DNA from: CAWATZ01 sp963784995
GTDB lineage: Bacteria; Planctomycetota; Planctomycetia; Gemmatales; Gemmataceae
Direction of reading: 5' to 3'
Assembly: GCA_963784995.1 (NCBI GenBank)
Contig: CAWATZ010000004.1
Coordinates: forward strand, 310,001-374,000
DNA length: 64,000 bases
Position 1 is the stretch's first letter, and each line of letters opens with the position of its first letter. The notes beneath the pieces are model-generated. The model was not told the origin of the DNA. It ran no database searches and saw nothing but the letters and a program-made list of their open reading frames with translations. Shown piece by piece: positions 34,852-43,999 of this stretch. Position numbers and translations under genes: made by a program.

Positions 34852-35301
34852 TCAGGTCCGAGGAAGCTGACCAGTGGCTTTTGCCTGCCACGCTTTCCTC
34901 CAGATTTTGTACTTGGACCGGCCCACCAGTGCGAGAACGCCAGCCACGATCAGAGCCAGACCAGGCCAGCAGATGGGCTGTGTCAAGTCCAGCCAGCCGA
35001 ACAGGCCAGAGAAGATGATTGAGCCGATGCCGTTACCAAGAGTGTCTGCCGCAGTTCCCCTGACCGTCTGCACTCCAACAAAGATGAATGCCACGCCAAA
35101 CGGACTGAAGCAAAGTCCGACCATCAGCAGCAATGTCCTCCCCTCATCCCGGGGAAGCAGTGAAACCAACACGGCCAGAACAAACGCGCCGAGCAGGATC
35201 GCGCTGCCGACTACGATCCAGATGATCCCAGCAGCCAGCACAATCATGGGGAACTTTGCCGCAGACGGAGGCAACGCCACCTCGGGCGAAATGGGTTCCA
35301 T
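34852..35301 (-). CDS. small membrane protein, four predicted helices
   Basis: A 149-residue protein with hydrophobic segments near residues 17-42, 50-80, 92-105 and 110-128 ('FPMIVLAAGIIWIVVGSAIL', 'LLLMVGLCFSPFGVAFIFVG', 'CWPGLALIVAGVLALVG'). The start ATG 35301 has GAGGTG upstream. It lies 99 bp downstream of another small membrane gene on the same strand, so the two may be an operon. Function not recognised. Confidence 0.7.
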   Translation of the reverse strand: MEPISPEVALPPSAAKFPMIVLAAGIIWIVVGSAILLGAFVLAVLVSLLPRDEGRTLLLMVGLCFSPFGVAFIFVGVQTVRGTAADTLGNGIGSIIFSGLFGWLDLTQPICWPGLALIVAGVLALVGRSKYKIWRKAWQAKATGQLPRT

Positions 35302-35400
35302 GACTACACCTCGGACAAAGGTCTAATCGGGGCCGGATCGCAGCAGCGAGACGACCAGGGAGATAGCTGCCCGGGAGCAAATACTAGCAGACCCCAAAGG

Positions 35401-35721
35401 TCAGTGCAGGCCGAGCTGCTTGCGAATGCCCATCACCAACACAAAGCCCATCGGCACGGCTCCGAACAGCACCCAAACCGGCAGCAGCCCGAACATTCCA
35501 CCCGAAAAGGGTATCACGTATCGCAGCCAGCCAAGGTGGGGGTTGTGCCGCCAGCGATACACCAGATCCCATACGGTGGGTATCGGCAGTGCTACCAGCG
35601 TCGCCAGAGCGAACGGCAGTCGCTCGTCGCGAGTGAACAGGCTGGTCAGCCACACAACTGCAAACCCGGCCGCGAGGCCAACGATGACCATCACTCCTCC
35701 GAGCAAGTTGAAGACCAACAT
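35401..35721 (-). CDS. small membrane protein, three predicted helices
   Basis: A 106-residue hydrophobic protein ('MLVFNLLGGVMVIVGLAAGF', 'LPFALATLVALPIPTVWDLV', 'PFSGGMFGLLPVWVLFGAVP'). The start ATG sits in the 10-bp palindrome atgacgtcat and has no clear Shine-Dalgarno. It is upstream of, and in line with, the membrane gene at 34852-35301. Function not recognised. Confidence 0.65.
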   Translation of the reverse strand: MLVFNLLGGVMVIVGLAAGFAVVWLTSLFTRDERLPFALATLVALPIPTVWDLVYRWRHNPHLGWLRYVIPFSGGMFGLLPVWVLFGAVPMGFVLVMGIRKQLGLH

Positions 35722-36241
35722 GACGTCATCGAATCCTCTGCCGGCGAATGCTCAGGATCGGTCGCAGGCCACCCGCCAGAGCCCGGACCTGTCGATCGTC
35801 ACCCTACCAGGCTCAGCTACCCTGTCAAGGAAAAACCGCTGTGGTCTCGTTGCTGGGTTGGTGGTTGCTGGGTTTTGGGGAAGTGTCGGATGTGGCCAGG
35901 CAGGGACACCGTGTGATGCAGGCGCGTTGGCAATGTCGGTTTTTTGTCATTCACGGGACACGCACGGACACGCTCCGTCGCTCCCTGGCGACATTGCCAG
36001 GCAAAAGAGCCGTTGGCATGGTGGCATCCTCGCCGCTCCTCGTGAACGTCACCGAGCTCGTTCAGCTGAGTTTGTAATTCCTGGAAAAGTTCTTGTAAAT
36101 CGTGCATCCTGCCCGCCTTGTGGATCTGCTCTTTTTCTGAGAGAGAGGGTCTGCTATACGCCCCGCCGCTCAACCACTGGCCCGAAAGGATTCGGGTCTT
36201 TGAGTAAGTCCTTCTCCGCTCAGGAATTGTGGAGACCTCTC
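35722..36241. other. 520-bp gene-free stretch
   Basis: No supported gene. A minus-strand frame from ATG 36107 begins plausibly ('MHDLQELFQELQTQLNELGD') but soon becomes Pro/His/Gln-rich nonsense. A small hairpin 'cccgaaaggattcggg' lies near 36180, 60 bp before the next plus-strand gene, which probably has its promoter here. Confidence 0.5.
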
Positions 36242-36928
36242 ATGCGCAAGGATGCGCTGCGGTTGTTTCTGGCCTTGTTGCCAGCCCTGTTCTTCCATGC
36301 CTGCATTCCCGCCCAGGCCGGGGCCGGCTGACCGCCGCAAGGGTGCGCCCCACCCATGATGTTCGGCGGTCCGCCGAACTTTGCTCCTGCTGGTCCGCGT
36401 CCGTTCATGGGCATGCCGGGCGCTCCGATGCCGGGCGCTCCAATGCCGGGCGTCCCCGGGCCAATGGCCGGGCCGATTCAGCAGCCGATGATGCCGCAGC
36501 AACCGGCGTTCTCCCCGCAACCGGTGCTGCCGCAGCAGCAGCCGCAGGGCTGGGCTCAGGGCCCGCCCGTCAATGATCCGCCGGTCCAGACGGTGATTCG
36601 CGGCGTCAGCGCGGAAGCGAGCCAGCCGGAACCACCGCCGCGCGTCCTGGAGCCGGTCCACGTACCGACGCCGGAGCAGCTGGGCGTTGCCGCGCCGCAG
36701 TCGCACGACCCGAGCCTGGACTGGAGCGGCATTCGCGCCCGCCTGCACGAGCTGGGAGCGGTGGGCTTCCACCTGGATACACTGACCGACGGCAGCTGTC
36801 GCTTCACGTGCCAGCTGGCCACGGCGGAGTTCGGCCAGACCCAGTGCATCGAGGCCCGGGCCAGCACCGAGGCCGAGGCTGTGGGCCAGGCGCTGGGACG
36901 AGCGGCACAGTACCGGCGGCGGAATTGA
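36242..36928 (+). CDS. exported Pro-rich protein (one frameshift)
   Basis: The signal peptide 'MRKDALRLFLALLPALFFHA' followed by 'CIPAQAGAG' starts at ATG 36242 (GGAG upstream), but that frame stops at 36331. One base change near 36330 continues it as 'PPQGCAPPMMFGGPPNFAPA' to the stop at 36928. The middle is Pro/Met/Gly-rich with a short tandem repeat 'GAPMPGAPMPGVPG'; the last 75 residues form a compact domain ('LHELGAVGFHLDTLTDGSCR', 'ASTEAEAVGQALGRAA'). It is likely periplasmic or surface-exposed. Function unknown. Confidence 0.6.
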
Positions 36929-36954
36929 CGTGAGACCAGGGGGAGCATCCGACG

Positions 36955-37425
36955 ATGCCCAATCGGTCTGCCATCCTGCTCAAGCGCGGCCTGCTGCTGT
37001 TCTGGGCGGTGTGGCTGAGTGTGGTGCTCGCCACCAACCTGTGCGACGCGGCGAAGGCCCTGGGTCTGCTGCGCGAGCCGTGGCCGTTCGCCTCCGGCAA
37101 CTATGGCTTCCTCGTCAAGACCACGGCTCGCTATGACCCGCCGGCCTGGCTGAACGGGCTGCTGTTCCTGGGCGTCCTCTGCTGGGAGGCAACGGCGAGC
37201 CCTGCTGTTCTGGGCAGCCGCCGTGACCTTTCGGGGGAGAGGCAAAGAAAAGCACCGGGTTGCTTCTATGCCGCGTTCGCGGCGAGCTTGTCGTTGTGGG
37301 CCGCGTTCGCCGTGGCCGACGAGGTCTGCATCACCTACGATGTCGAGGCAACGCATCTGCGCCTGTTCACCGCCCAGCTGGCCACCCTGCTGGCGATCGA
37401 GTTGCTCCCTGAAGAAACATCCTGA
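36955..37425 (+). CDS. conserved membrane protein, planctomycete type
   Basis: A 156-residue protein with about four membrane helices ('LLLFWAVWLSVVLATNLCDA', 'LNGLLFLGVLCWEATA', 'FYAAFAASLSLWAAFAVADE', 'LFTAQLATLLAIELLP'). The motifs 'ASGNYGFLVKTTARYDPPAW' and 'ADEVCITYDVEATHLRLF' are typical of a small uncharacterised planctomycete membrane family as I recall it. Residues about 82-100 ('PAVLGSRRDLSGERQRKAPG') fit poorly with the rest and may reflect two compensating indels. Start ATG 36955 lies 26 bp after the preceding stop, so probably co-transcribed. Confidence 0.75.
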   Translation: MPNRSAILLKRGLLLFWAVWLSVVLATNLCDAAKALGLLREPWPFASGNYGFLVKTTARYDPPAWLNGLLFLGVLCWEATASPAVLGSRRDLSGERQRKAPGCFYAAFAASLSLWAAFAVADEVCITYDVEATHLRLFTAQLATLLAIELLPEETS

Positions 37426-37554
37426 GCCTGACCGTGAGTCTTGCTGGTGTTGGCAACCTCGAGGGAAAGCCATGTCTTGCAGGCGTGCGCGTCCCGCGTA
37501 CAACGCACCTACCCATGCAACCCAGGGAAGGCTGTTTCAGCCCCGCTGTCGGTA

Positions 37555-37629
37555 GATCAAGGCTGGCATGCCGGGTGCCCTGGAACACCCTCGCCGGTCG
37601 TAGTCTCACCCGGCATACCGGCCTTGATC
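37555..37629. repeat. imperfect inverted repeat, 23-bp arms
   Basis: Arms 37555-37577 and 37607-37629 match in reverse complement at 21 of 23 positions, around a 29-bp spacer. It is a dispersed-element or MITE-like structure rather than a terminator, because no T-run follows. Confidence 0.75.
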
Positions 37630-37642
37630 AACCGGCGGGACT

Positions 37643-37828
37643 GTGAGCCTTCCGAGTCCCAGGTCGTACCCGTCCTCGACCGACCTCGGCGAGCAGGTCC
37701 CGTTCAAAGCGGAACAGGGACGAGATCGCTTCGCTGCCCAGGTGCTGGCGGCCAGCAACGCCACTCAGGTTCAGTTCGTCGCCCAAGGGCAATACCAGTT
37801 GCAGGCGCCGGCCAACCTGTGGACGTGA
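37643..37828 (+). CDS. short doubtful open frame
   Basis: A 61-codon frame from GTG 37643. The second half ('AAQVLAASNATQVQFVAQGQ') reads like real protein, the first half does not, and no ribosome site is evident. It may be the tail of a decayed gene. Confidence 0.25.
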   Translation: MSLPSPRSYPSSTDLGEQVPFKAEQGRDRFAAQVLAASNATQVQFVAQGQYQLQAPANLWT

Positions 37829-37964
37829 AGCAGGGGGAGGGGTATGATGCGGGTGTCTAATCGGATCAGGGCGAGTCGCCGCTCACCACGGGTTTCGGCA
37901 CAACGATCGGCAATCGCCAGGCGTGTCATCGCCGTCGATTTGATGGACGGCCTGGACGGTCCTG

Positions 37965-38492
37965 GTGTCCAACTTGAAGGCCGTCCGCAAGCTTTTCCTC
38001 TACGTCATGGAGGACGCCGACGAGGAGGAGGGGGACCCGGCCCAGTTGTGGGACGCAGCCCGGCAGGGCTGGGTGGGCGCGGTCAATTTCGTCGGGGGGT
38101 ACGGCGAGGTGTTTGACTCCCTGGCCAAGGGGTGCTGGCCTTCCCTGCGGGCTGTCCCCTACGTCACCGCTCTGGGGTCGCGCTCCACGACCAATAACCA
38201 GCTTCGGGGGCCGGCGAAGCTGAAGAACCTGCACGAGTTCCGGATGGACGATCATCGGTGGGGCGAACAACCGGTGTTGACCGATGCCGGCCTGGCCCAC
38301 TTCCGCAAGCATCCGAACCTGGAACTCCTGCAGGCCTACGGCCGGTTTACCGCCAAGGGCGTTGCCAGCCTTGCCTCCGCCCCGAGGCTCCGCTCCTTGC
38401 GATTGGACGGAGTAGAAGGTGATCTGAATGCCTTGACGGCCGAGTTACTCCAGCAACGGCCTGGCTGCCAGATCACCCTCCGCGGGCCGTGA
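37965..38492 (+). CDS. hypothetical protein with degenerate leucine-rich repeats
   Basis: A 175-residue frame from GTG 37965 ('MSNLKAVRKLFLYVMEDADE'). The C-terminal half has LRR spacing ('LTDAGLAHFRKHPNLELLQA', 'GVASLASAPRLRSLRLDGVE'). No clear Shine-Dalgarno precedes it and the N-terminus starts abruptly, so it may be the remnant of a longer LRR protein. The next gene is also an LRR protein. Confidence 0.55.
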   Translation: MSNLKAVRKLFLYVMEDADEEEGDPAQLWDAARQGWVGAVNFVGGYGEVFDSLAKGCWPSLRAVPYVTALGSRSTTNNQLRGPAKLKNLHEFRMDDHRWGEQPVLTDAGLAHFRKHPNLELLQAYGRFTAKGVASLASAPRLRSLRLDGVEGDLNALTAELLQQRPGCQITLRGP

Positions 38493-38702
38493 CGGCAAAC
38501 CAGTCAACCCGGGGCATCGCACCGGGGGAAAGCCGACGCAGACATGCAAAACTAACGTGACGATTGTTCGGGCCGGCTGGTTAGACCTTGATCTGTTCAA
38601 CCCTGCTCGCCTGCGCCACAATGTCCTTGCAGCGCCCTCGCTCCGCATCCCTGAGAGTCCAGTGGACGCGCCTTGGTTTCCGCGATGCCTGGGGCCCAGA
38701 CA

Positions 38703-40234
38703 ATGAGCCACGCCGCCTTCCTCGCCGCCATCCGCGAGACGCCCGACGACGATACGCCGCGCCTGGTGTACGCCGATTGGCTCGAAGATCAGGACGATCA
38801 GCACAGGGCTGAATTCATCCGGCTGCAGTGCCGGCTGGCGCGTCTGGACCCGGACGACCTCGAACGCCAGGACCTCCAGGAGCGTGTCTGGGCAATGGAG
38901 CGGGAGCACTCGGCCCGCTGGGCGGCCGAACTGCCGGCGCTTCCGGGGATCGAGTGGGCGATCTGCCGGCGCGGCTTCGTGGAGATCATCCGGGCACGGA
39001 ATTACAAGGCCCTCGTCGAGGCCGCGCCGCGCGTCCGGCCGGCGACCGTCCTCCGCGGGGTGGTGCTGTCGCTGGTCACGGGCTTCAAGACGTTCCGCGA
39101 CACCGAGTGCCTGGCCGGGCTGGACTCCCTGAACCTGCTCCCGAAGAACGGGATAACGCCGGAGTGCCTCCGCTCGCTGGCCGGCTGCACGCATCTGGCC
39201 GGTCTGCGCCAGTTGTTCCTCAGCGGCCACGGGATCACGGTCGAAGGGGCGCGGGCCCTGGCCGGCTCCCCGCACTTCGCCTCGCTGCGCGAGCTGACCC
39301 TGTCCGCCGTGGAGGCCGGCACGGAGGTGGTGCGGGCGCTGGTGGAATCGCCCCACCTGACGCGCCTCTCCTCCCTGCACCTCCTCTGCACCAATGCGGG
39401 TGACGCCGGGATCGAGGCGCTGGCAGGCTCCGCCACGATGGCCAACCTGGAGTTCCTTCACCTGTACGGCAACGGCGTCACCGGGGCCGGCCTCGCCGCC
39501 CTGGCCGACTCGCCGCACCTCGGTCGGCTCCACTCGCTGTCGCTCGACTGGAATCGCCTCGACGCAGCCGCCGTCGCCCGCCTCGTCGCCTCGCCCCTCT
39601 CCACCGGGTTGCGCTTGCTCACCCTCACCGGCAACCACCAGGTCCTCGAGGAGGCGCAAGGCACCTCGCCGGATCACCGAACCTGTCCTCGCTGCGTTGG
39701 CTCAATCTCGAACACTGCGGGATCGGCGACCGCGGCGCGATCCACCTCTCGGCCAGCGCATCCCTCCGCGGGCTGACCCGGCTCCTGCTGGATGGCAACG
39801 GCATCGGGGACGCAGGTGTGCAGGCACTCGCCGGCTCGCCCATCCTCGCGGACGTGCAGATCCTCGGCCTCTACGGCAACCCCATCGGCGACGAGGGCGC
39901 TCTGGCCCTGGCGCGCTCGCCCTACCTCGGCCGACTTCGCTCGCTGAACCTCATCAACACCCACGTCGGGGAAGCCGCCCGGCAGACCCTCCGGGAGCGA
40001 TTCCCTGGTCGTCAGCGGGATCTGAACTGGTCTCCTCCGCCCGCATCTCGGCCTTGCTCGGCGTGGCTATTCCCTGAGCCGCATCCGCAAGAGGTGATCC
40101 GGTCCGACTCACTCGAGGAACTCGACGTCGTACCTGGCAGCAAGCGCCCTGATCGCTTCCCTGTCCCCGTCAGGGACATTGTCCACTTCCAGGAAAAAGT
40201 CGGCGAAGCGCCCAGGAATGACGGTCAGCAGTAA
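38703..40234 (+). CDS. TIGR02996 repeat-companion domain plus leucine-rich repeats (one frameshift)
   Basis: ATG 38703 opens with 'MSHAAFLAAIRETPDDDTPR' and 'LVYADWLEDQDDQHRAEFIR', the TIGR02996 domain largely restricted to Gemmata-type planctomycetes. About eight LRRs follow ('LAGCTHLAGLRQLFLSGHGI', 'LVESPHLTRLSSLHLLCTNA'). The frame degenerates near 39655 by a missing base; the alternative frame continues 'LSSLRWLNLEHCGIGDRGAI' and 'LDGNGIGDAGVQALAGSPIL', and runs to 40234. The last about 70 residues are not LRR-like; one further indel near 40012 would end the protein at 40024 ('FPGRVSGI'). It is presumably a protein-interaction module. The 3' end overlaps the convergent cupin gene. Confidence 0.8.
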
Positions 40235-40573
40235 CTTGCCGGGCGTCGGTCCGACGTTGCGAAAGGTGTGCGGAATGTCGCGCGGGCCGACCACCAGCGA
40301 CCCCGGCGGGGCCGCGACCTTCTGACCGCTGACGGCAACCTCGAACTGCCCTTCCAGTACGTAGAACATTTCCGTCTCATGGCGATGCACGTGCAGCGGC
40401 GGTCCACGGCCGGCGGGAATCTCTTGTTCCAGCACGGCGTAGGCTCCTCCCGTCTGGGAGCTGAGCACCTTGAAGGTGGTGTGAGCGCCCAGGACGCCGA
40501 CCACCTTGCCCGCGCCCGGCGGCTGGATGATCGGCTCGGTCAACTCCGTCTCGGGCAGGAAACGTCCGTCCAT
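40109..40573 (-). CDS. cupin-domain protein
   Basis: A 154-residue protein from ATG 40573, with AAAGGAG 6-7 nt upstream. Cupin motif 1 is 'GPPLHVHRHETEMFYVLEG' (metal-binding His, His, Glu) and motif 2 'GSLVVGPRDIPHTFRNVG' (His). Residues 1-45 form an N-terminal beta extension. Substrate unknown; single-domain cupins of this kind include dioxygenases and sugar-binding proteins. It lies 23 bp downstream of the membrane protein at 40597-41128, probably in one operon, and overlaps the 3' end of the LRR gene. Confidence 0.8.
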   Translation of the reverse strand: MDGRFLPETELTEPIIQPPGAGKVVGVLGAHTTFKVLSSQTGGAYAVLEQEIPAGRGPPLHVHRHETEMFYVLEGQFEVAVSGQKVAAPPGSLVVGPRDIPHTFRNVGPTPGKLLLTVIPGRFADFFLEVDNVPDGDREAIRALAARYDVEFLE

Positions 40574-40596
40574 TGTCACTCCTTTCCTCGGTTCGC

Positions 40597-41128
40597 TCAC
40601 GACCGGCGTTTGCGCAGACGCAGCCGCTCCACAATCAGATAGACCGACGCCGTCAGGATGCCAAGGAACCCGCCGAGGTAGCTGAAGTTGTGCATGGCAC
40701 CTGGCACGCGCGAACGCCACTCGGTCCACCACGCCATCAGGATACGAATCCCAGGGCAAAGTCGCCTCGGTAATGGTGAGACGCGCATGAATCAGCGCTG
40801 CCAATCCGACGACCAGGGCCGTCCCCGCGACCACCGCGAAAGCGACCAAACAGCGGCTGCCGTAGGCTTTCCAGCCCGGAAGGATCAAACCCACGATCAG
40901 GACCGGCACGCCGATGAAAAGCCCCATCCACCACGAGGCAAGGAAGCCGACGAGGGCCGCTCCCATGCGCCCCTGCAAAGAGGATGGGATGCCGAACTGG
41001 TGGAACTTCAGAGCATGGAAGTAGTCAGGCGAGACGGTGTAGGAGATCTGGTTGTGCAGCGCACCGTACAGGCCGGCGACGAGACAGCCGGCGAGCAGCA
41101 ACAGCGGAAACAGGATGATCTTGCCCAT
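40597..41128 (-). CDS. membrane protein, four predicted helices (one frameshift)
   Basis: ATG 41128 opens 'MGKIILFPLLLLAGCLVAGL' (membrane helix or lipoprotein-like LLAGC), then 'ALHNQISYTVSPDYFHALKF', 'MGLFIGVPVLIVGLILPGWK' and 'LVAFAVVAGTALVVGLAALI'. Near 40697-40704 one extra base breaks the frame after 'DGVVDRVAFARA'; the shifted frame gives 'AMHNFSYLGGFLGILTASVY' and ends at 40597. The 'YTVSP.YF' and 'MHNFSYLGG' motifs belong to an uncharacterised planctomycete membrane family as I recall it. Upstream of the cupin gene. Confidence 0.7.
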
Positions 41129-41320
41129 TCAGCGGCCGGGTGCGCAGGGCACCTCCTTGGGGCATCGGGACGAGAGCGCCGCCCAGGCGAGTACTCTTCC
41201 ATGAGTGGCCGTTCGGACGTGAGTTGCGCTTCCCAAGTATAGAATGGCAACCGCAGCCGGTCAACGAAACTGCCGGGTCCTTGACGGGTCTGGCAACCGA
41301 TCCGGGAGGGGTCGAACCGT

Positions 41321-41376
41321 TAGCCGCGACGCGGAGCGGAGCGCGACAGGCCGCGCTCCGCTCCGCGTCGCGGTTA
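41321..41376. repeat. GC-rich inverted repeat, 25-bp arms
   Basis: Arms 41321-41345 and 41352-41376 match at 24 of 25 positions around a 6-nt loop. Arms consist of short 'gcgacgcggagcgg' words. It would form a very stable hairpin. Confidence 0.8.
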
Positions 41377-41435
41377 AACATCACCCTCTCCCAGGTGGGG
41401 AGAGGGGCGAATAGTACGCCGGCACGAAAGATCGT

Positions 41436-41517
41436 CACACAAGCCCGAAGCGCCAGCGCTGGGATGCAGCATCCCTGGTGCGAAGCCGTCCCGGCGCTGG
41501 CGCTTCGGGCTTGTGTG
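41436..41517. repeat. REP-like palindrome, second copy
   Basis: Arms 41436-41464 and 41489-41517 match at 28 of 29 positions around a 24-nt spacer. Arm sequence is the same as that of the 22713-22774 element, but the central spacer is longer. Confidence 0.85.
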
Positions 41518-41574
41518 CTTCTTTCGTGCCGACGTAATAACTCGCGCCGCTGGCCTGAAATCAGCTGCTGGCGG

Positions 41575-42770
41575 TCACGAGGTAATGGAGAAGGTGGCCG
41601 ACTGGCTGGCGCTGGCATAGTCGGTGCTTCCCGCGAAGGTAGCCGTCACCAGGTAGTTGCCCACCGCGGAAGGGGCCTGCGAGCCCAGGTCGGCGATGAC
41701 GTTGCCATTGGCATCGAGCAACTGGTAGTCCAGGGTTGGCGTCACACCTTCCAGACTGCTTGCCGGCGTGTTATCGACTCCTGACACGACACCGGCCACC
41801 AGCACCGTCGCCGGGAAGGGCTGGCCGTTGTACGTGCCGCCGTTGGCGGTCAGAAACAGGCTCGGCGTCGCCTGGCTGATGGTGAAGGTGGTGCCGACCA
41901 TGCTGCCGCCGTAATCGGTGCTGCCGGCGAAGTTGGCGGTCACGACGTAGCTGCCGGCCTGGGTTGGGGCCGTGACCCCGAGCTCGGCGATGACGTTGCC
42001 GTTGGCGTCCACTTGCTCATAGTCCAGGGTCGGTGTTACGCCTTCGAGACTGCTTGATGGCGTGTCATCCACTCCGGGTACAACTCCGTTCACCAGGGCC
42101 GTGGCCGCGAAGGGCGAGCCGTTGAAGGTGCCGCCGCTGGCGCTGACAGTCAGGGTCGGAGTAGCCAGGGCGATGGTGAAAGCGGCCAACTGGCTGACGG
42201 AACTGTAGTCGGTGCTGCCGGGGAAGGTGGCGATGACCTGGTAGCTACCCGCGGTGGTCGGTGCTGAGGTGCCGAGGTCGGCCATGACGTTGTTGTTGGC
42301 GTCCAGCTGCTGGTAGTCGAGTGTCGGCGATACACCTTCCAGACTTATGTCGGGCGTATCGTCCACTCCGGAAACAATTCCAGCGACAAGGGCCGTGGCC
42401 TCGAAGTCGGCGCCGTCGAAGGTGCCGCCGCTGTCGCTCACCGTGAGCGTTGGGCTGGCTTGAGTGATGACCTGGGTGAGCGCGCCGGTGCTGGAGGCAA
42501 AGGTGCCATCGCCGCTGTAGACCGCGGTGAGGCTGTGGCTCCCAGCCTGCAAAGTGGTGGTCGTGAAGGAGGCGGTCGCGCTGGCGTCCAGGGTTTCGGT
42601 GTCCAGCAGCGTGCTGCCGTCGTAGAAGGCCACGGTGCCGGTTGGCGTGCCGCTGCTGCCGCTGACGGTGGCCGTGAAGGTCAGCGAATCGTTGAACGTG
42701 GACGAGGAGGCGCTGGCAGTCAGTGCCGTGCTGCTGGCCTGGCCCGTGACAATGGTTTCGGTCAGCGCGC
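41575..42770 (-). CDS. secreted Ig-like/MBG-like repeat protein, C-terminal part
   Basis: The readable frame covers about 42768-41575. It starts in an Ig-like repeat ('SGTPTGTVAFYDGSTLLDTE', 'HSLTAVYSGDGTFASSTGAL') and continues with three MBG-like repeats of about 100 residues ('GGTYNGQPFPATVLVAGVVS', 'SSLEGVTPTLDYQLLDANGN', 'VTATFAGSTDYASASQSATF'). It ends at TGA 41575 with 'SITS', without a recognisable anchor. The three repeats are close to identical at the DNA level. It is the tail of the gene that begins near 45540. Confidence 0.75.
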
Positions 42771-43990
42771 CGTGCTGGCGGCGAAGTTGCCGTCGCCGCT
42801 GTACGCTGCCGTGATGCTGTGGTCGCCGAGAGCGAGGTCCGTGGTGCTGAAGGAAGCTGTGCCGACGTTGTCGAGCGTTTCGGTATCCAGCAGCGTGCTG
42901 CCATCATAGAAGGCCACGGTGCCGGTCGGGATGCCCGTCTCACTGCCCACCTCGACGCTGAAGGTCACTTGCGCGCCCGCGGCTGCCGGGTTGAGCGAAG
43001 AGGTCAGGGCCGTGACCGTGCTGGCGGTGGTCACCGTTTCGGTCAGGTCGCTGGAAGTGCCGGAACTGTAGTTGCTGTCGCCGCTGTAGCTGGCGGTAAT
43101 GTCGTGATCGCCCGCGGTCAGCAAGGACGTGTCCAGCGTGGCCAGCCCGTTGTCGTCCAGCGTCGCCGTGCCAAGGACCATATCGCCGTCCATGAAGGTG
43201 ACGGTGCCGGTCGGCGTGCCGGCGGAACCGCTCACCGTGGTCATGAGCGTGAAGGTTTGGCCAGGAGAGACGGGATCGGCCGACGCAGTCAGGGTGATGC
43301 CGCCGCTGCTGGGTTGCACGACCTGAACCAGAGGGGCCGAAGTCCCGGTCAGGTAGTTGCTGTCGCCGCTGTAAACGGCGGTGATGCTGTTGCCGCCATC
43401 GGCGAGGGTCGAAGTGGTGAAGGTGGCCGTGCCGGTGCCGTCCAGCGTCGCCGTGGCCAGGAGGTTGCCGTTGTCCAGGAAAGTGACGGCTCCCGTCGGC
43501 GTGGTGCCGCCGGACAGCGTGCTGGCGACTGCTGCGGTAAAGGTGACCGACTGGCCGTCCTGGGAAGGATTGAGCGAACTGCTGAGGCTGATCGTGTCTT
43601 CCACCTGGACCGGCACGTAGGCGGAGAACTGTGAGGTGGAGCCGTCGCTGGAGTCGCCCGTGGCGGTGGCGCTGACGTAGCTGCCCCAGATGGGGGTCAC
43701 CCAGGTGAACATGGCAACAGCCGGAACGGTGGGGGTGAAGGTGGGGTCAAAGGAGGCGTCGCCGTTGGAATCCGTGGTGACATCGATTGACCCCAGGAAC
43801 TGTTCGCCCTGCTCGTAGCCGGGCACCGCAGACTCCTGATTGCCGAAGAACTCCAGGGTGAAGGAGGAATTCGGCGTGCTGCTGAGCGTCCCCTGGATGG
43901 TGATGGAGGCTCCAGAAACGATGGCCGAAGTGAGAACTGGACTGCCATCTTCCGTCCCGGTGTAGATGCCGTAGCCGCTCCCGGAAATGG
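42762..43990 (-). CDS. secreted Ig-like repeat protein, middle part
   Basis: A continuous frame from about 43990 ('SPVLTSAIVSGASITIQGTL', 'LEFFGNQESAVPGYEQGEQF') through four Ig-like repeats ('SLNPSQDGQSVTFTAAVAST', 'GGITLTASADPVSPGQTFTL', 'SLNPAAAGAQVTFSVEVGSE'). The frame breaks near 42768 after 'FAAST', where the C-terminal part takes over. The opening segment is the domain that normally follows beta-helix 'GNFIGTD' repeats, in line with the region upstream. Confidence 0.75.
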
Positions 43991-43999
43991 AGTTGGGGT

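Larger units (their letters stand above)
37426..37964. other. 539-bp mostly gene-free stretch
   Basis: It contains the inverted repeat at 37555-37629 and one short, doubtful open frame (37643-37828). Nothing else is supported. Confidence 0.5.
41129..41574. other. 446-bp intergenic region with two long palindromes
   Basis: No gene. It holds the GC palindrome 41321-41376 and the REP-like element 41436-41517. Confidence 0.7.

Noticed and set aside
35817..36107. Minus-strand small gene starting 'MHDLQELFQELQTQLNELGD'
   Set aside because: A plausible helix at the start only; the remainder is low-complexity and there is no Shine-Dalgarno.
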